From NCBI GenBank assembly GCA_008330645.1, contig VLTN01000008.1, positions 310,001-374,000 on the forward strand: a stretch of DNA of 64,000 nucleotides. The letters run 5' to 3'. The notes under the pieces are model-generated. The model was not told where the DNA came from and did no database searches. It was given only the letters and a program-made list of their open reading frames with translations. The position numbers were made by a program, and so were the translations under genes. Position 1 is the first letter of the stretch; every line of letters starts with the position of its first letter. This document shows, piece by piece, positions 22,201 to 30,578 of this stretch. The DNA comes from Cafeteria roenbergensis. Taxonomy: Eukaryota; Sar; Bigyra; Bicosoecida; Cafeteriaceae.

Positions 22201-22557
22201 CGCCACCGCGTTCGCCATGGAAGCCATGCTCTTTTGCAGCGACGTCGAACCCGCCGCCCCGGCGGCGGCAGCCAGCGCAAAGCCGACGCCGACGAAGGCT
22301 GCGCCACTCGGCGGCTCTGCGGCGCCTTCACTCGGCGCAACAGCCGCCTGAAGCGCGCCCCTGCACACCCTGATCGCGTCAGCTTGCTGGGCCGTGCTCG
22401 TGGCACTCGCCAGAGCGCTGGCGCACGCATGGCAAGCTTCCGCCGCAGACTTGGCGGAGGCCGCCTCGAGGTTCACGAAGCTGGGGGCTGAGGTGGGCAC
22501 CAACCCAGCCAAATCGACGGCCACGGCCCCGCCCTTCTTCTTGCTGGTGCGAGGCAT
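13231..22557 (-). CDS. THADA: THADA/Trm732-like giant HEAT-repeat protein (DUF2428)
   Basis: 3108 residues, single exon, start at MPRTSKKKGG (22557). It is mostly Ala-rich amphipathic helices of HEAT/ARM type. The family call rests on a block at about residues 1960-2250 in DUF2428 order: IATWSTLTSAADLMATLV (CWRSxKExxLLLGxL in THADA), then LASRHTGTVGASAAAL (LxSRHRGAFELAYxGF), then LVLRRSAGV (CATRRSAGI), then HACHALAAAFRSKDVL and WGLRNAGGRLFASLAG (HALNILRALFRD, WAVRNSSTLLFSALI). Yeast Trm732 partners the methyltransferase Trm7 for 2'-O-methylation of tRNA position 32; animal THADA has also been linked to thermogenesis. The expected role is therefore tRNA-modification scaffold. It is much longer than human THADA (1953) or Trm732 (about 1420) through Ala/Gly-rich insertions. 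GCN1 was considered, but the DUF2428 series fits better. Confidence 0.7.
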   Translation of the reverse strand: MPRTSKKKGGAVAVDLAGLVPTSAPSFVNLEAASAKSAAEACHACASALASATSTAQQADAIRVCRGALQAAVAPSEGAAEPPSGAAFVGVGFALAAAAGAAGSTSLQKSMASMANAVAEASARCGAGAAASEAAQDAARSMLSELLAASPAEGTRQGARGGSSPGVLRLCDSVDRMCAVSPPFEAGLQAVLAEDGHRACALLVQALDASATAEVEQAGLRVGIQGVAPDEALKASAAAGGPAGAQGAAVAASAASAKAGSGRVVAAGIAVQCAARAAWVLSLLRAGGTIQPFLASVAGPPPRAASPGAPADSAAERGCDAAVADADADGELASLAAELGLPAGAVASMLSGRAAGLGLAAGSGTASAASAASAASAASAAAAAACLPRLAEHASTCLILSTATDDAAAPAASRLTGRAATGLGPRAAAALVALSAAQLPAVGSPGAMEAHASLARALLRRRAAVEAAVGGEPLKEPVVPRSWSLSSAPLLPVAAALMASSLVSTAALALPGSAGVPLGSADASEVPGAGAAAAASLLSGPILEEVVRGAADSGAAGPARVDALRALAGCLGAMARLAVSGRTPADGRPAAGSDLRPAVPAAALGRAAAAIESAWATNVSRAVWSAADEALSALLDAEEAAAEADGSQASLRAARMAELQGIAAELSGGRARRGLAVASQLVARTGARAAVRECEGLLDSAVASAPPTAKDGGGSLLGVLGPALRAELEEEAGLGAGRRAGGGGGAWVAAAYPHLMEAEEAEARARTVADDWPGASRARATEARAARARAKASLAAEWAAAGSTGGGVALPVLLGRRGEVLGAPASPEALRDALANDASYAITSADVEAAGRAMRAVEAWRALVVPALVRALGSSCPTKREAALRGALPVVIDLDAGAATSLLDALARAADEAGLGGVAAADGAASGDAAPGGTSPAPTNTWTTPLGTAWTDAADEPSSSLRLDPDAVSPAERLQSARLRVVAAARARGAMCLGVGELAALVEQAEGKEGSPPPALAAAAAAAAVSPAAVAEAHSGEDVVLHGGRPDASVTGAALQAASADFAVAMTPTATLAAVAGSVVGPLQADATAGVAEPAAVGGPSAAAAALLAAMEASAHPCPEVREAAFAVAAAREPEGATGAAASTPAARFASEAGFSPASALIVLCSVAAVPAPETRHAGKEQLVAVMAAVAGALSAIRAAGGVLGRQRAMADAVRAGLAAQAAAAAAEAAVPSAGAVGADSGAAMADVVAAAADRLVGLRVSVRPTGGNGRPERVEVTADAVREARRSADRVPAWCAARSAAAFLAALVRLLRARCGTGQPADTAAAATAMLGRVVDACAEVAEQSQRDAAGRLDIVRALQASALARADQGGASQPQAAAPARASSGAGGAGAASPQATAGLMDRLERRLGAAPARPSSRRPAGQPASPADPEEPTGLRGIAAALQATATPEDAGASPSAAAARAALSVPVHADPASPVWLELAAPTLRRTLETGCFAPWGAIRAATSRILAALPAELSPQAEALLRGGKLCAGSVPGPSRLVASSFDSGGADRVDAACLLTRSVLRSESEAGAIMLAAAARAAAVAGSGADSRPLAAELRCQRQWGGAAVDALEAAIKGRDSVLACTSGSEPGRAEAGSGHSGPSAAWAWFEELLAVALWRADRLAAVLATGGMRLPDRCAALRTASLDAFRAALPWSSSSPGGGGGLGELDTSKRPGDAALADELACLVGPVAAAARMVVLEQGAVLRRGATGDVHGRCRALSSDAMEVAAWMVRLGLLGVGEGVPTQSLDEAAAAEAAAAAAAGAGAQAVTGTSATLSKGRVDARGTLVDDDSVGSAAGGGSGSGSSGSGAAKAARALWHSDDDFDRLCSQTLAGDASEPAAEAADRGSSSEDGRAARSPAAAHTLAQAIRSAASPNWHEQVRAILHGPRARALAADVAAIDATPPRPASRAPSAAEAGRLVVIATWSTLTSAADLMATLVAELPVQDVDPEAGASTEGPSSRPEEGGWLVPAAAVAGAGSELLGAMLASRHTGTVGASAAALQAMSESLLAAALVPGRDPRRGAARIVAAWLREALNAGVSGSATLVLRRSAGVAESVAALLRAASRQAQSAAAGALRLLPSADGSDATSLDGSTARAALTAMVEAATRMLAEAAMGTSVVWGRLPWSDEAAAGSGRAADAADAARRRVHACHALAAAFRSKDVLPPDVVEATLPSALAAAAAASREAEWGLRNAGGRLFASLAGSLIAGVDQGTAGAAPAAAAAIGGQQLPTAVAVAAPSAAAAPAAGAGAAPSTLTALCARVAGLDSVLRTALNATVAAGTLRQDKPRLGASSASQASEHEGDGEHGGGSVAGGDNAGFDGLLPCLQLLAALRPPSTASELASGSERKQSASAGTDGAADVASAASGFDAEAAPPGPSSPEAAMVWLQAAAAGALLDMGAAPGSPLSAVLPSVAALVVNRHEQVRAAAARALAATLPLDTTARALAALLSAACAALRASPPSAPNPDWTTAHGCLEAAGRLMARMAAAASLPEGAAAATAGSAAGFAAMASSLLAPASTGRALPPGVVSSAAIRCLRSASPLLAAPTSLSHSPVLLAALAPAADDEPAPSTGAWAAAAAVALSAVATEAGTAAVAEAASTGSASTLARLLGSGPGSAAGVAAARTAAAAEPRAAVLLGACRALEALPAGIRATAAAAALPVAMDHAKAAADRVSEARAARSVHAGERAESSLEALAFEAGRAAWLLQSCAAAMGRRGLLAALKAQAGARTGSAGVVATAESLLSVALMPAATPTHRCNGLAAASALLAAARSVGSGDCPARAWAMWRASLVSNAGAALDSARRVSAALAVATVCDSLREAEAGLGGGAGWAAACLEAGTAAVMVLCLDGDGEVRAACTAAAAGLSGTSLPPWMGAGGLAAGELWASLARAESASVRASAQQTAGAWLRGVSLRAASAVAVRAAEASQAPSVLSRRPVFREEHDNDEVSHLGAARAAAKIVLAAADAGCARSGARLAAAAGTWEAVSSTLSSVTIGSRCGSSRDSRGVLCAGQAVLFILGQAEVAAAAAAAAAGAATAKRATGDGDAAWACGAAPEPIDSVLA
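21421..21461. repeat. 9-bp tandem repeat (GGAGGCGGC) in THADA-like gene
   Basis: Four copies of a 9-base unit plus a partial fifth, encoding an Ala-Ala-Ser run on the minus strand. The unit length is a multiple of three, so copy-number change would keep frame. Confidence 0.85.
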
Positions 22558-22889
22558 GAGAGCGGGCGAAGTCCTCGGCGGCAGCCCGGCTGTTGCAAAG
22601 GTCGCCCAGTGAGGCGATGGCCGCTGGCCGGCGCCGTGCAGCGCTCGAGCCGGAATGTTTTGCGCTGCGCATAGAATTTGGCCTGCGACTGGCTGACCGA
22701 CCGACCGCCCGCCCAGGAGAAAGCGAACGGGAGGGGGAGGGGGGGGGGGCGACTTTGGCCAAACGAGGCTTGCAGGCGGTGCACGGTTCGTGGACTCGCG
22801 AGAACGACTTGGCACACACACGCGCAGAAACAAACAAACAAACCCGCGCCTGGCGAAGCGCTGGCCTCAGCCCGCCGAGCACCCGATCA
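22558..22889. other. Spacer between RAP-like 3' end and THADA-like 5' end
   Basis: About 330 bases that must hold the promoter of the THADA-like gene and the 3' end of the RAP-like gene. A 21-base pure purine run rich in G lies at 22729-22749; on the sense (minus) strand it is a C/T tract 172-192 bases upstream of the ATG. A short CA/AAAC-rich stretch lies around 22815-22845. No other gene is supported. Confidence 0.5.
22729..22749 (-). promoter_or_regulatory. C-rich polypyrimidine tract upstream of THADA-like gene
   Basis: On the plus strand this is GGGAGGGGGAGGGGGGGGG and further G. On the coding strand it is a C/T tract about 180 bases before the start codon. A very similar tract sits at 34110-34134, about 300 bases before the PP2A B'' start. 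The role is unproven; it could be promoter-proximal or form a G-quadruplex. Confidence 0.3.
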
Positions 22890-25800
22890 CGCCCTGTCGC
22901 TCGCGGTTGCGCTGCTTGCGCCGAGCCCGAAGCCGGAGTCCCGCGCCAGCCTGCGCTTCGTCGCGCCAGGCGCCTTGGCTGCGGCCGCGGCACGGCTCTC
23001 GAGGCGGCTGCGAGGCCGACGGTGGACCCTTGCCCGCCGGGCCGCCGCCTTGGCCGCAAGCGGCGAACCGCGCCTGCCCCCAGCGCGCAGGGAAGCGGCC
23101 GCCGCGTCTCCCGGCTGCCCTTGCTCGACTCCCTGGTGGTCCCGCTGCCGCCCAAGCCGAAGGGGAGGCATGAGCAGCTCGGTGGCTTCCGCCTGGCCCA
23201 GCGCGCAGCCCGGGAAGGCTCCCTGGTCCAGGCCCACGCCGAACAGTCCAGAGGCGTCTGCGCCGTCGCGCCAGCGCAGCGAGCCGTGGCCGGTGGGCGG
23301 GCGGGGAGGGAGTGCCCCCCTCCTGGCAGCCGCGCGCCTCACGAGCATGGCGTGCACTGCGACGTCGGCAAGCAGGCCGCCTGCCCGCTGCGCCGCCGCC
23401 CGGCCGTGCTCGGGGCTCTCCAGCCGCTCCACCAGCGCAGCGGCCATGCCCAGCACGCCCCCACCAGCCGCCGCCGCAGCCTCCTCCATGGCGGCGTCGC
23501 CTTGCGAGGTCCTGGCCGCCCAAGCGTCCGCCCACGTGGCTCCCTCGCCGAGCAGCGCGTGTGTCCACAAGAACCACGGAACGCGCCCGACGGCCCAGTG
23601 GGCCCCCTCCAGCATGCGGTGGTGCGCCACCGCAGGCGCGCGCAGGCGCAGGATCGACGCCTCGGGGGCCGAGAGGGCCTCCACCAGGCGGCGACGCGCC
23701 TCCACCGGGTCCGGCCACTCCTGCACCAGCAGCGGAACACTTCCGCGGGCAGAGCTTCGCTCCTGGCAGCCAGCCCAGGAGTCCGGCCCCATGGGAAGCG
23801 CCGCCAGCCGCGCCGCCTCTGTGGCCTCGCCGCCCAGGCCGACTCCATCGTCCGTCCAGGGAGACGAGTCGAAGCCACGGAGCGGCGTCACCAGGGCCTT
23901 GCCCGCCGCCCTCAGCACCGCCATGCGAGCAACGGCCTCGTCCTCTCCGGACGACCCGGCGGCCCTCCCTCGTCCCGTCGCGTCTTCCGCGCCCGCCACA
24001 GGCCCAATGCCGAGGTACCCCGGCAGAGCCGCAAGCCCTGGCAGAGCCGCGGCAACAAGGGACGGCTCCGGCGGCGCGTACCGGGCGGGGGTGTCCAGCA
24101 TCAGCGCCAGGCGCGGCTCATCCCAGCCCAGGTCCACGGACAGGGGCGCGTTCGCGGAGGACAGAACGCCGGCAAACGGGGTGCTGCCGGCACCGCCTGC
24201 AGAGGCCCCTGCTTCTGCCGCGGCCTGCAGCTCCGCCGCCAGAGTGTCGGCGGCCCAGAGCGCGTCGTCGTCAAAGTCATCATCGAGAGACCACGCCGGC
24301 CCCACCGGACCACGCACGAGCCCGGCAGGGGCGGACTGGTGCCTGGCCGGGCGCGCGCTCCTGTTGCTTCTGGTGCTGCTGCTGGTGCTGCCAGCGATGC
24401 TGCTGCTGCTGCTGCTAACGTTGCTTGTGCTGGTGCTGGTGCGGCTGGCGCGGGCGCCTTGCCCCCCGGCTCGGCCCCGGCCACCGGCTGACCCGCCGTC
24501 GCTGTCAGCCTCCACGAGATCGTGCCACGCTGGGGACGTGTCCTGAAGAACCTTGGACGCCGCAGACCCGCCCTCCCATGCGGCACCGTCTGCCGCAGCG
24601 TCCGTTGCCTCGGCCCAGTCCAGGCTGTGCGAGGTTGCGCCGAGCACGCTTGCTGCGGCTTCGCCTGCGAAGGAGCTGGCCCCGCCTGCTGCAGGGCGTG
24701 CGCTGGCGGCGCTGCGCCCGCCCTGCTGGCCGTGAGCGCTGCCCCCGCTGCTTGCACCGGTGTCACCGATGGCCGCTGCCAGGGCGTCCTCCGCCTCTCG
24801 CCAAGGCTCGGCCGGCGGCCACGCCGGCAGGGGAGGGAGACCGGCGGCAACGTCGCGCGCTCCCTGCCACATCGCAGCGGAGCTGAACCCTGAGGGGATG
24901 GCTCTGCCAGCGAGCTCCCGGCCCGATCGCGAGAGCAGCGCGGCGGACGCCGAGGGCCCGGCAGCCCGGCCGCCCGGCGGTCCCGAAGCGCCGCCGGCCC
25001 AGCTCGGGTCCGCGCCGGCCCCCGATGCAGCGGGCGCGCCAGGGGCGTCCGTGGCCACGTCGAGAGGAAGAGCGTTCCATCCGGTCCGCACACTTCGCAC
25101 GGCGCCTGGGTGGTCGAGCCACGACCACTGCGTCGGCGGCACCGGGCCAAGCAAGGCCCCGTCGCCGCCGCCGTCGCCCGCCGGGGAGGCCGCCGGCGAA
25201 GTCTCGCCTGCGCCGGCCGCGGGCCGCGGAGCGGAGCGGACGAGGCCCGCCTCCGCCAGCGGCCACCACGCTGGCCACCCGAGGGCGTCTGCGTCCTCGT
25301 CAAACTCGGACCGCGAGCCCTCCAGCACTGGGCCCCCGTGTGATCCGCCGGTCCTCCGGCCTCCTGCCGCCGGCTGGAGCGGGTCTGCCCCTTCTCCGGC
25401 CGCCGTTGCGTCGCGAGCCCCGCACGCGGCCAGGTGGGCCGCCGTCGCGCGGGCCTGCGCGACGCTGAACCGCAGCCTGGCGCCGTCGTCCTCGGTCACC
25501 ACGCCTGCCCACTCGCCCTCGCCCACGGCCCTCCGTGCGAGCATCAGGGCGGAAACCAGTCGTCGGGCAGCAGCGGGGTGGCGCAGCGCGGGGTGCGTCG
25601 CGGAGCCTGCCTCGGCCTCGTACGCCAGGGTGCCCACCACGGCCAGGGCGGCGTCGCTGAGGAGCGCCGACACGCGGACGGGGCCCCGGCGAGGAACCGC
25701 GGCGCCGGCGGCGGGTGCTGCCACTGCCGCGAGGGCGGCTTCGTCGTCGGCCTCAGTCTGCAGCGCCGCCTCGAGCCAGCGCGCCGAGCTGCCGCCCTCG

Positions 25801-28800
25801 GAGGCAGTGGCTGACGCCGAGGCTGGCTCTGCGGCCGCGGCGGGAGCGCTGGACATGTCGCTCGCCTGCGCCGCCGAGTCGTATCCTGCCAGCGCCGCCG
25901 CCAGTGGCGCGTTGAGCGAGGGAGCCAGGCCGGACCAGGGCAGCGTGTCCGCCTCCCGCAGCAGCGCGGCCATGCCTCCCGCCCACAGCACGTTCTGGAG
26001 GGCGCGAAGGTCCATGGAGGCCGGCCGGGAGAGGCCGCCCGCGAGGAGGGCGCGGACCATGCGGATGGTCGCCCTGATGACGTCGTGGTCGGAGACGCGG
26101 CCGGGGCCCGCGGCAGCGAGGCCGTGAAGCGCCACGCCGATGGCGTTGCCGTGGGCGACCCGGCCCTCCTCGGAGGCCTCCACCTCGTCGGCAATGCCGG
26201 AGAGGCCGCGAAGGCCGGTGCGCAGGGCCCACTCTGCCCGGACCGGCGCGTGGGCGAGGGCGCCCAGCGCGGCCTTGAGGTGGCTGGCGTGCAGGCGGGA
26301 CGAGTGCTGCTCCAGGGCGTCCCCTGCCGCCACAGCGGCGCGCGCCATGCGCGCCACGTGGGGCCCTGCGTCGTCTCCAGACCACCCCGACGGCGGCGCG
26401 CGGGACGCGGCTGATGACGGAGATTGCCGCCCCGAGGCTGCGCCTCCAGCGGCCCTCTCTGCCCGCCGCGCTCGCCGCGCTCGCCGCGCTCGCCGCGCTC
26501 GCCGCGCTTCCGCCCCAGGATCGCGTCTGCGGAGGTTGTGGCGGGGGCAAGCCACGACTCCTGCGTGGCGCCAGGAACTCGCGCGGCCGCCATGGCGAGG
26601 AGGCGCATCGTGCCGGCAAAGGCATCCGCGACCACCCGCGGGCTGGCGTTGGGGGCTGCGGCGAGAAGGGCCGCCCGCTCGGCCAAGTCGGCTGCTAGGC
26701 CAAGGGGCACGGAGCCGGGGCGAGCGCACGCTGCCAGGCCGGCTAGCACGCCCTGGGCGTCGAGGGAGGCCACGGCACCGCTGCGCTGCGCCGCAGGAGC
26801 GACGACCTGGAGGAGCCGGCGGGCAGCTGCTAGGTGGGGGGCCTGCTCCAGCAGCGCCCCGGTGCCCGCCACAGCGAGCGGCGCCCGCACCCCGGCCTCC
26901 CCCTGGCCCACAAGGAGCCCGGCTGGGGCGCTGGCCTCCCACGCGTCCCCCTCCCACGCGGCCTGGCTTTGGGCGAGGCCAGCCGGGGGCGCGTCGCCGC
27001 TGTCCGCAGCGCCATGCCCCGCGTCCGAGTCCTCCGAAACTGCCGCGACCTCCTCCCACATTGGCGCTCCCATTGACCCGTCCATCCCATACATTCCTGA
27101 GGACGCCGTGTCCAGGGCGGCGGCAAAGGCGGCCTCGGCGTCCAGACCCATGGCCTGCAGGGCGGGGCCAGCCTCCGCGCCCAGCTCGCTGTCGTGGAAC
27201 CAAGGCGGCAGCTGGCGCGGCTGGCCACCGAGCCCTGCGGCGGCAGTGTCGTCGTCGCCCCACCCAGACCGGCCCGCGCCGAGCTGGGGGAGGCCCCCCA
27301 GCTCCAGCATGAGGGGTGCCATCGCCGGCAGGAACTGCCGCATGGGGGCCCTGGCGCAGGCCCGGAGCAGCACCCCGAGCTGGGCCGGCTCCCAGGCAGA
27401 GGGCGGAACTGCTCGCAGAAGCGACTCGGCCTCCTGCTGCACCGCGCTGAGCACCCCCACGTCGCTCAGCGTCCATACCACGGTGACAGCGGACCGCGCG
27501 GCATCCGCCAGCGCGCGTGATGACGGCGAGGGCCGCGCCGCGGCCGGGGCGCCGTCGCCGCGGCCCCGATGCCCGCTGCCGCTGCTGCTTGAGCTGGCAG
27601 CCTCTGGCTGCGCGCGGCGGCGAGGCCCCGACGCGGCGTCCGGCCCCGCGGCCTTGACCAAGGCCCGAATCGCGGCCGCAGCAGCCCGCAGCTGGGTCTG
27701 CAGCGTCGTCACGGCCAGGCTCTCCAGGCCAGCGTCGCTCTGCCCCGAGGCCGCCGCCGCCTCCACGCCCTCCCTCCCCATGTAGTTCACCACCGCGGAG
27801 CAGGACCTCACGGCCGCCGTCAGCCGCTCCGCGCCCAACGAGCGGGCGAGCGCCAGGGCGTCAGCGTCAGCGACAGCGGCAGCGTTCGAGGCGGCTCCCG
27901 CTCTGCTCGCGACGCTGCCCCCTCGCGCCTGCCGCACGCTCGCTTGGCCAGCCGGCGCCTGTGTAGCGGCCAGGATGTGGGCCACGTCGTCGGCAACGCC
28001 GCCCGAGGCGACGGAGCCGATGGTGGGGTGCCAGCGGCCAACCAGGCCGTGGAGAAACCCGGAGGAGCGCGCGCGGAGCCTGCCCGCGGCCCACGCCGCC
28101 GTGGCCGCAAAGTGCGCGTTGATCGTGGGCATCTCGGGCGCCAGCACGGCCAGGCAGCGCCGCGCAAGCGCTGCGTTTCGGCACTCGACGCTGTCCGCCA
28201 CGGAGGCCAGGGTGGAGACCAGCGACATGGCGGCGTGCTGGCGGTGCTCGGGGGAGAGCGGCGTCGCAGCCGCGGCCGCCTCGTCAGAGGCCAGCGCGGC
28301 GTCCTGCCCCGCCCTCGTGAGCTTGCGGGAGCGCCAGACCATGCGCTCGGGGGCCATGAGACCCGCGGGAAGGCCGCGGCCCGTGGCAGGGTCGCCAGCC
28401 TCTCGCGAGGACACCCGCGTCAAAAGGGCCGCTGCCCTGTGCCGCAGCCTGGCAACGTCCTCGCGGCCCTGCGCGTTGCTCGGAGCGCGCGTCGCTCCCG
28501 CCTCGGCAGCCTGCATCGTGAGCAAGGCTGCTGCAAGGGCCGTGGCGTCGTCGTCGGCGTCTTCCTCCGCAGCAAAGGCGTCAGCGGCGCCCGCACGCTC
28601 CAGCGACGGCGCGCCGCTCGGGTCTGCCGGGCCGACGCCGCCCCCGGCGCCCAGCCCCTCGTCCGGCTCCGCACCCTGCCCGCTGCCGACGGCCGGCTGG
28701 GGGATGGCGGCGGCCACCGCATCCACTGCATGGAGCAATGCCACGGCGAGGGACGCGGTGTCCGTTCGCGACAAGGCTGTGATCCTGCCTGGGCCGCCCT

Positions 28801-30127
28801 CAGCGGCCGTCGCAGGCATCGCGATCCCCGCCCCCAGCACAGCAACCTCGTCCTCCAGACGGCCGCCAGCGCTGCCCTTGCGCGCGGCGTGGAGGCCGCT
28901 CCATGCCAAGCCCGCCGCCGCCGCGTCGCTCAGCCCTGAGCCCGCGGACGCGTCCGCCTGCCGCTCCATCGCCTCGGCCTCTGCCCGCTCTCGCTTCATG
29001 GCGCCCCTGGCCGCCGCGCTGTCCTGCCAGGCAGGAGCCTGGTGCGAGCCCCCGGCGCCGCCGAGGCCGCCGCCGCCGGCGGCCGTTGCAGCCGGGGCCG
29101 CGCTTGCTTGCCAGCGGTTGGGAAGCAGCGGGGCCGCGCCTCTGCACACGATGGGCACGTGGGTCTCTCGCGTGTTGGCGTGACGGCCCTTGCGGGCCGA
29201 GTCTTTGGTGCCCTTGCCCGAGCGGCCGCGACTGGCACCCTCCGCCTCGTCGGCGTGGGCGTCTCGCAGCGCGCCCAGCGGCAGGCCGTCCTCCCCCTGC
29301 ATGGTGCCCGTCCAGCGGCCCGCGCCGTCCGCCTCGTGGACGCGCTTCAGCTGGCGCGCCACCGACGACACGAGGAACGCTGAGGACACCGGGTCGTCGA
29401 TGAAACCGCCGCCTCGCAACGCCGCGTCGAGAACCGCCATGGCAGACGCGCGAGCGCCCAGCCACGGCCCGGCCAGTGAGCTAGACTCCGCACCTCGAGG
29501 AAGGCACAGCGCGGTAACGCCGGCGCGTCCCATCGCCACGGTGCGCCACGCTTGCGCCAGCGCAACTGGCGTCATTCCAGCCTTGCCAAGCTCCTCCGAG
29601 GGCGTCTGCGCGATGCTGCGCACCCACTGCTGCAGCGCCTCCGCCCGCTCCGTCGGATCAGCGAGCTCAGCCGCTGCGCGCGCAGTGCGAACGAAAACAA
29701 GCTCCGCGGCAGCCATGCGGCGCGCGGGCAAGTTGCGCGGTCGTGCGACTGCCGGAAGCGAGGTCGCCTCGGCCACGGCCGGAGCCGCCCGCCATGGGGG
29801 CTGCCCCTGGCGCTCGTACCTGGCCTTCTGTTGCCCCTCGCTCGGTGCACCTTGCGCGACGGGCTTGGAAGCAGCTGGTCCGTGCTCCCCGCGTCTGCGC
29901 TTGCTGCGCGGCTCTGCTGGTCGTTCCCCCGCCGAAGGGGCCTTTCCCCGCCGCCCGCGGGCCGCCGCCGGGGCCGTGCAGCCTGAAATCATCACCGGCG
30001 CCTCGGTAGTCGGGCTGCGGATCGCCGGCAGCGGCGGGTGTGGACCCATGGCCCTGCCGCTTCGCGCGCCTGACACAATCGCCCGGCGCCCGAGGCGCTG
30101 GGAGCCCGTGTGTGCGGCCCGCCTCAT
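22887..30127 (-). CDS. RAP/FASTK-like putative organellar RNA protein, one frame change
   Basis: Two overlapping minus frames together look like one gene. The 5' part (30127 to about 26510) starts with an Arg/Ala-rich, acid-poor leader resembling a mitochondrial transit peptide, followed by helical segments typical of RAP/FASTK/OPR proteins (for example ARRCLAVLAPEMPTINAHF and VWTLSDVGVLSAVQQEAESL). The 3' part (about 26400 to 22887, other frame) continues such helices (LHASHLKAALGALAHAP) and ends with a RAP-like core: LSVDLGWDEPRLALMLDTP, later VLRAAGKALVTPLRGFD and SPW (around 24150-23850). RAP proteins act on organellar RNA. The switch falls at a 9-bp repeat array (26462-26506) or just 3' of it and corresponds to a -1 shift. 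No GTG donor/CGCAG acceptor pair bridges it, so I favour a one-base error or true frameshift over an intron. The start could instead be 30049. The RAP call is moderate; the exact family is uncertain. Confidence 0.55.
24364..24450. repeat. CTG-rich low-complexity tract in RAP-like gene
   Basis: Interrupted GCT/CTG triplets, encoding a Ser/Thr-rich linker on the minus strand just upstream of the RAP-like core. On the plus strand it reads as a spurious Leu-rich run. Confidence 0.7.
26462..26506. repeat. 9-bp tandem repeat (CTCGCCGCG) at the frame change
   Basis: Four exact units (26471-26506) and one diverged unit before them. On the coding strand it gives Gly-Glu-Arg repeats in the upstream frame and Ala-Arg-Arg repeats in the downstream frame. 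The two coding-like frames of the RAP-like gene meet here or within about 180 bases downstream. Confidence 0.85.
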
Positions 30128-30578
30128 GGCACGCTACCGCCGAACGGGACGCCTCACGCGAGCAGCAGGTGCGCCGCCTTCGGGACCCTAGACGCGAGCG
30201 ACAGCAACGAGAAGCGCTGCAGGCCCGGCAGAGCCAGCATGCGGCCACATGTTTCTCGCTCCGTGGCGCGTCGGGCAGCGAACCAAGCTGGCGTTCCGCC
30301 AAAGAGCGCCGAGGTTTGCCACGGCATCTCAGGACCGCATGTGCACCGGTTGCGGGAATTGACTTGTGGCCACTGGGGCTCCGGTTTGAGCGACAAACTT
30401 GCTTTTGCGCCGGCGGAAGGGCACCTCGTGTTGGGACCGACGCTACACGCACCAGAACCAGCCCGGGTACATATAAGGTTGAACACAAAGGGTAGAACAC
30501 GAAGGGTAAAACAAGCGAAAGCACGCAGGAGGGTACCAGCCAGCCAGATGTCCGCGCGCTCGGTGTGGATCACTCAGC
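30128..30578. other. Spacer between PP2A B'' 3' end and RAP-like 5' end
   Basis: About 450 bases, less GC-rich than the genes. A TATA-like ACATATAAGG sits at 30469-30478 (minus: CCTTATATGT), roughly 340 bases upstream of the RAP-like start, and next to it two related 13-14-base units (ACAAAGGGTAGAAC, ACGAAGGGTAAAAC) at about 30484-30511. These may be promoter elements for the RAP-like gene; this is inference only. No gene is supported. Confidence 0.35.

Noticed and set aside
13231-22557. GCN1 as identity of the HEAT-repeat giant
   Set aside because: A weak resemblance (HEQVRAAA...NPDWTTAHG) first suggested GCN1, but the EF3-like GCN1 core is absent and several DUF2428 motifs occur in THADA order.
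25544-26400. 3' end of the first RAP-like frame as a separate C-terminus
   Set aside because: After the 9-bp repeat this frame becomes Arg/Pro-rich without helical motifs, while the other frame carries the RAP-like core. It reads as out-of-frame continuation.
26600-27476. N-terminal part of the second RAP-like frame as the start of an independent gene
   Set aside because: It is Arg/Gly/Pro-rich and overlaps coding-like sequence of the first frame; no signal or domain is present before about 26400.
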